A DNA stretch of 64,000 bases from Rubrivivax sp. Lineage in GTDB: Bacteria > Pseudomonadota > Gammaproteobacteria > Burkholderiales > Burkholderiaceae_C. The notes below the pieces were generated by a model, which worked only from the letters and a program-made list of their open reading frames with translations, searched no databases and was not told where the DNA came from. Shown here piece by piece: positions 58,481-64,000 of the stretch. The translations under genes and the position numbers were made by a program. The stretch spans positions 1 to 64,000 of the forward strand of contig JADJHR010000005.1 in the NCBI GenBank assembly GCA_016707445.1, read 5' to 3'. Numbering within the stretch: position 1 is the first letter of the stretch; every line of letters starts with the position of its first letter.

Positions 58481-58987
58481 ATGACGATTTCCATGTATCA
58501 GGCCAGCGTGCCGCGGTTGGCAAACACGCTCGAGAACCTGTCGAACATCCTCGACAAGGCACAGGTGCATGTCGATACGCACCCCATCGACGTCGCCACG
58601 CTGTTGAACTACCGGCTGGCGCCTGATATGTATCCCTTCTTCAAGCAGGTGCAGATCGCCTGCGACAAGGCCAGAAGCGTCGTCGCGCGCCTGGCGGGCA
58701 TGGATGTGCCGGTTTACGAAGACAACGAGAAGACGCTGGCTGAGCTGAAGGTTCGCATCGCCCGGACGGTCGCGTTCATCCGCAGCGTGCCACCCGAGAG
58801 GATCGACGGCACTGAAGACAATGACATCGTGCTGCCGGTCACCGGCAAGCCGACCTGCTACAAGGGCATGCAATTGCTGCTCGGACATTCACTGCCGAAC
58901 GTGTACTTCCACGCCACGACGGCCTACAACATCCTTCGCCACCACGGCGTTGCCATCGGCAAGCGCGACTTTCTCGGCAATCCATAG
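58481..58987 (+). CDS. DUF1993 family protein
   Basis: A 168-aa DUF1993 protein (MTISMYQASVPRLANTLENLSNILDKAQVH...), recognised by the N-terminal helix and LAPDMYPFFKQVQIACDKA. The family has a DinB-like four-helix fold without a known reaction. The end HATTAYNILRHHGVAIGKRDFLG is typical. Divergent from bzdN with 280 bp between (58201-58480), where no other gene is supported. GGAGATT precedes the ATG. Confidence 0.92.
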   Translation: MTISMYQASVPRLANTLENLSNILDKAQVHVDTHPIDVATLLNYRLAPDMYPFFKQVQIACDKARSVVARLAGMDVPVYEDNEKTLAELKVRIARTVAFIRSVPPERIDGTEDNDIVLPVTGKPTCYKGMQLLLGHSLPNVYFHATTAYNILRHHGVAIGKRDFLGNP

Positions 58988-59141
58988 AAGGCATGTGGTC
59001 GGCTGAACGCCGGGCCTGTCGCGTCCTGCATCGTCGCGCGTCAGATGCGCGGTGAGGGCTTGGAAGGCGTGGCTTCCTCGCGCCAGGTTCAATCTCCAGT
59101 GGGCCGCGCCCGCGGCCGTGTGAAACCGATGAGGACGATCC

Positions 59142-60323
59142 ATGGCCCAAGCCGATTCAATGAACCACTCGTGCACCGACCTGCAGGCCATCCGCGAAGC
59201 CGTGGCGTCGATGTGTGCGCGCTTCGACGACGCCTACTGGCTGAAGAAGGACACCGAAGGCGGCTTCCCGACCGAGTTCCACCAGGCGGTGGCGCAGGCG
59301 GGCTGGCTGGGCATCTGCATGCCGACCGAATTGGGCGGCTCTGGACTGGGCATGCGCGAGGCCGCGACGCTGCTGCAGACGATTGCCGCATCCGGCGCCG
59401 GCATGTCGGGCGCTTCGGCCGTGCACATGAACGTCTTCGGCCTGCAGCCGGTGGTGGTGTTCGGCAACCCCGAGCAGCAGGCGCGCATGCTGCCGCCGCT
59501 GATCGCGGGGCGCGAGCGCGCCTGCTTCGCCGTCACCGAACCCAGCGTCGGGCTGGACACCACGCGCCTGAAGACACGTGCCGTGCGCATTGGCGACCAC
59601 TACGTCGTGCATGGGCAGAAGGTGTGGATCTCCACCGCCCAGGTCGCAGAGAAGATGCTGCTGCTGGCACGCACCCGCCCGATCGAGGACTGCGCGCGAC
59701 CGCAGCACGGCCTGTCGCTGTTCTACACCACGCTCGACCGCAGCCGGGTGCAGGTGCGCGAGATCCACAAGATGGGTCGCGCGGCTGTGGATTCGAACGA
59801 GCTGTTCATCGACGGCTTGCAGATTCCGGTGGCAGACCGCATCGGTGACGAAGGGCGCGGCTTCGAATACATCCTGCATGGCATGAACCCAGAGCGCATC
59901 CTGATCGCCGCCGAGGCGGTGGGTCTGGGCCGGGTGGCGCTGCGCAAGGCCGTGCAGTACGCCAAGGAGCGCGTGGTGTTCGACCGGCCGATCGGCATGA
60001 ACCAGGCGATCCAGCACCCGCTGGCCGAACGCTGGATGCAGCTGGAAGCAGCAGACCTGATGGTGCAGCGGGCAGCCGAGCTCTACGACACCGGCCAGGA
60101 ATGCGGCGCCGAGGCCAACAGCGCCAAGTTCCTGGCCGGTGAGGCGGGCTACCAGGCCTGCCTGACCGCGGTGATGACACATGGCGGCTTCGGCTACGCC
60201 CGCGAGTATCACGTCGAACGCTACCTGCGCGAATCACTGATCCCGCGCATCGCGCCCATCAGCCCGCAGATGATCCAGTGCTTCATCGCCGAGAAGGTGC
60301 TGGGCCTGCCCAAGTCGTATTGA
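59142..60323 (+). CDS. Acyl-CoA dehydrogenase
   Basis: A 393-aa flavoprotein of the acyl-CoA dehydrogenase family. The FAD/substrate regions are ACFAVTEPSVGLDTTRLKTRA and HGQKVWISTAQVAEKMLLLART, FDRPIGMNQAIQHPLAE is the middle helix region and GGFGYAREYHVERYLRESLIPRIAPIS the C-terminal FAD segment. It oxidises an acyl-CoA at the alpha-beta position; the substrate is unknown. In benzoyl-CoA pathways cyclohexane-carboxyl-CoA or glutaryl-CoA dehydrogenases occur nearby, but this sequence does not show the Arg typical of glutaryl-CoA enzymes with certainty. Confidence 0.9.
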   Translation: MAQADSMNHSCTDLQAIREAVASMCARFDDAYWLKKDTEGGFPTEFHQAVAQAGWLGICMPTELGGSGLGMREAATLLQTIAASGAGMSGASAVHMNVFGLQPVVVFGNPEQQARMLPPLIAGRERACFAVTEPSVGLDTTRLKTRAVRIGDHYVVHGQKVWISTAQVAEKMLLLARTRPIEDCARPQHGLSLFYTTLDRSRVQVREIHKMGRAAVDSNELFIDGLQIPVADRIGDEGRGFEYILHGMNPERILIAAEAVGLGRVALRKAVQYAKERVVFDRPIGMNQAIQHPLAERWMQLEAADLMVQRAAELYDTGQECGAEANSAKFLAGEAGYQACLTAVMTHGGFGYAREYHVERYLRESLIPRIAPISPQMIQCFIAEKVLGLPKSY

Positions 60324-60348
60324 GTTCGATCCAGGAGGAAACCAGACC

Positions 60349-60492
60349 ATGACGTGGCCGGGCGTTCCCATCGTCGAACCGGGCGCCGGGCTGGGCGCCA
60401 CCATCGCCAAACTGCTGGCGCTGGTCAAAGCGGGGCGCAACGGGCGCGGTTCGGGGGCGGGCAGGTCGGCCGAAACCACCGTGATATATTGA
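60349..60492 (+). CDS. 47-aa open frame of unknown status
   Basis: A short frame with a strong ribosome-binding sequence (AGGAGG 12 bases before the ATG), reading MTWPGVPIVEPGAGLGATIA and then a Gly/Arg-rich end. It follows the acyl-CoA dehydrogenase by 25 bp. It may be the preserved start of a deleted gene, or a leader peptide. No family is recognised. Confidence 0.35.
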   Translation: MTWPGVPIVEPGAGLGATIAKLLALVKAGRNGRGSGAGRSAETTVIY

Positions 60493-60570
60493 GACCAATG
60501 TATTGAAGACACGGTGCGCCAGAAGGCAGCATCGGCGAGAGGTTCCATCACCGTTTCCCCTGGAGAGTCA

Positions 60571-62540
60571 ATGGCCGTCACATCAAAGGGCAATCGGCGC
60601 CGTGCCGGCACCGTCCCCAAGACCTTGGATGTGGCGCGCGACGAAACCGCGACTGGGGGGCCGCAGGCGCTGACGGAGCAGGACATCTACCTGCTGCGCG
60701 AAGGCACGCACGCGCGCCTGTACGACAAGATGGGCTGCCATCTGCTGGGCAGCGGCGCGCGTTTCTCGGTGTGGGCGCCCGACGCCCGTGCGGTGTCGGT
60801 CATCGGAGACTTCAACCACTGGCGTGCCGACGCGCATCCCGCGCAGCCGCGCTCGGATGGCTCGGGCGTGTGGCAGGTCGAGATTCCGGCGGTCACGCAG
60901 GGTCAGCGCTACAAGTACGCGATTCAGTCGCGCAGCGGCGAGCGGTTGGAGAAGGCCGACCCTTTCGCGCGCTTTGCCGAGAGCGCACCGGCCACGGCGT
61001 CAATCGCCTGGCGCGCCGACGACCATGTCTGGAACGATGCATCGTGGATGAAGCAGCGCGTGGCGCGCAACGCGTTGGACGCCCCGATGTCGATCTACGA
61101 ACTGCACCTGGGTTCGTGGCGGCGGCATGCCGACGGCAGCATGCTCAACTACCGCGAGGCAGCCACCCAGCTGGCGGCCTATGTCACCGGCCTGGGTTTC
61201 ACCCATGTCGAGTTGATGCCGATCACCGAGCACCCGTTCTACGGCTCCTGGGGCTACCAGACCACTGGTTACTTCGCCAGCACCTCGCGCTACGGCACGC
61301 CGCAGGACTTCAAGTTCTTGGTCGACACGCTGCACCAGGTGGGGGTGGCGGTGATCCTGGACTGGGTGCCGTCACACTTTCCGGACGACGCGCACGGCCT
61401 GGCGCGTTTCGACGGCAGCCACCTGTACGAACACGCCGACCCGCGCCAGGGCTTTCACCCGGAATGGAACTCGCTGATCTTCAACTACGGTCGCAACGAG
61501 GTGCGGGCCTTCCTGCTGTCGAGCGGGATGTTCTGGCTGGACGAGTTCCACATCGATGCCTTGCGTGTCGACGCCGTGGCGTCGATGCTGTACCTGGACT
61601 ATTCGCGCCAGGACGGTGAATGGATTCCCAACCGCGACGGCGGACGCGAGAACCTCGAGGCCATCGAGTTCCTGCGGCTGCTCAATCGCAGCGCCTACCG
61701 TGACCACCCCGGTGTGCAGATCATTGCCGAGGAGTCGACCGCCTGGCCGATGGTGTCACGGCCCACCGACATGGGCGGGCTGGGATTCGGCCTGAAATGG
61801 AACATGGGCTGGATGCACGACACGCTGCACTACATGCAAGAAGACCCGGTGAACCGGTGTTGGCACCACAACGAGCTGACCTTCTCGCTGATCTACGCCT
61901 TCAACGAGAACTTCTTGCTGCCGCTGTCGCACGACGAGGTCGTGTACGGCAAGGGCTCGTTGCTGGGCAAGATGCCGGGCGACGACTGGCAGAAGTTCGC
62001 CAACCTGCGGCTGCTTTACGGCTACATGTGGGCGCACCCGGGCAAGAAGCTGCTGTTCATGGGCGGTGAATTCGGCCAGGGCCGAGAGTGGTCGCACGAG
62101 CGCGCGCTGGACTGGGACGCGCTGGGCCACGACAAGCACCGCGGCCTGCAGCGCTGGGTGGAGGACTTGAACCGCCTTTACCGCAGCAGGCCGGCCCTGT
62201 ATGAGCTCGACTTCGACGCCGCCGGCTTCGAATGGATCGACGGTGGTGATGCCGAACTCAGCGTGCTGGCCTTCTTGCGCAAGGCGCGCGATGGCTCGGC
62301 GGTGCTCGTGGTGGCCAATTTCACACCGGTGCCGCGCGACAACCACCTGATCGGCGTGCCGCAGGCCGGGCGTTGGCGCGAACTGCTCAACAGCGACGCC
62401 GGGCTGTACGGCGGCAGCGGCATCGGCAACCTGAGTCGGGTCGACACCGTGCCGGTGGCCGCGCACGGCCGCTACCAATCGCTGAACCTGCGCTTGCCGC
62501 CATTGGCGGTGTTGATCCTCGAGCATGACGGGCAGGGGTC

Positions 62541-62544
<4 letters not shown>
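60571..62544 (+). CDS. glgB: 1,4-alpha-glucan branching enzyme
   Basis: A 657-aa GH13 branching enzyme with an N-terminal CBM48 module (GARFSVWAPDARAVSVIGDFNHW). The catalytic nucleophile is D334 (LRVDAVASMLYLDY), the acid/base is E387 (IIAEESTAWP) and the third aspartate lies in LPLSHDEVVYGKGSL. It adds alpha-1,6 branches to glycogen. Start ATG 60571 with TGGAGAG just upstream; an earlier in-frame start lacks a site. Its stop overlaps the glgE start, so the two are translationally coupled. Confidence 0.96.

Positions 62545-64000
<1,456 letters not shown>

Overview
The window looks like chromosomal DNA of a GC-rich betaproteobacterium, most likely order Burkholderiales (a Rubrivivax/Leptothrix/Ideonella-like lineage). 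This is inferred from base composition, the surE-pcm-nlpD cluster, the liv-type ABC operons and the ATP-dependent benzoyl-CoA reductase. No rRNA is present to confirm it.

Positions 1-16108 are a sedentary chromosomal integron. The integrase gene intI (14801-16108, +) sits at the right end. To its left, in reverse orientation, are an attI-like site and at least 24 cassettes separated by 23 attC sites. The attC sites fall into two main sizes (about 111 and 126 bp) and are very similar to each other, as is usual for chromosomal arrays. Ten cassettes carry recognisable or plausible genes: a HEPN/zinc-ribbon protein, a small membrane protein in reverse orientation, two NTF2-like proteins, an alpha/beta hydrolase, a GNAT acetyltransferase, an isochorismatase, a 283-aa unknown, a small acidic protein and a 311-aa exported protein. 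The other fourteen belong to repeated families (A, ten copies; B and C, two copies each) with no preserved reading frame. Each family has a strong hairpin, and in family A base changes in the arms are compensated.

A perfect LexA/SOS box overlaps the intI promoter. intI runs out of frame into dnaE2 (imuC), the error-prone polymerase gene, with a 91-bp overlap. This implies one SOS-controlled transcript for cassette shuffling and mutagenic synthesis. imuA and imuB are not in the window. An unusual 163-aa gene lies between intI and attI and reads toward the array.

From 19.4 to 35.7 kb is core chromosome: ypfH, yaaA, a dienelactone hydrolase, a response regulator with an HPt protein, a prolyl-4-hydroxylase-like enzyme, a DUF3422 gene, an acyl-CoA synthetase, panE, a histidine kinase/response regulator pair, a quinone oxidoreductase and surE-pcm-nlpD (rpoS does not follow). 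From 35.8 to 42.4 kb, livHMGF, an acyl-CoA synthetase and a liv-type binding protein form one operon ending at a hairpin terminator.

A group II intron (about 42491-44540) with a frameshifted maturase ends exactly at the start codon of a second AMP-dependent CoA ligase. Then come a 2-oxoglutarate dioxygenase/threonine-dehydratase pair, an S10 peptidase, a phosphofructokinase, an SDR, an RNA pseudouridine synthase, tRNA-Val(GAC) and a hemerythrin.

At 53.8-58.1 kb on the minus strand is a four-gene Azoarcus-type benzoyl-CoA reductase operon (bzdNOPQ) whose bzdN carries a frameshift near its 3' end. A DUF1993 gene and an acyl-CoA dehydrogenase are divergent from it. The window closes with glgB and the 5' part of glgE. 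The liv transporter, two CoA ligases, benzoyl-CoA reductase and acyl-CoA dehydrogenase suggest uptake and anaerobic use of aromatic acids; that link is inference.
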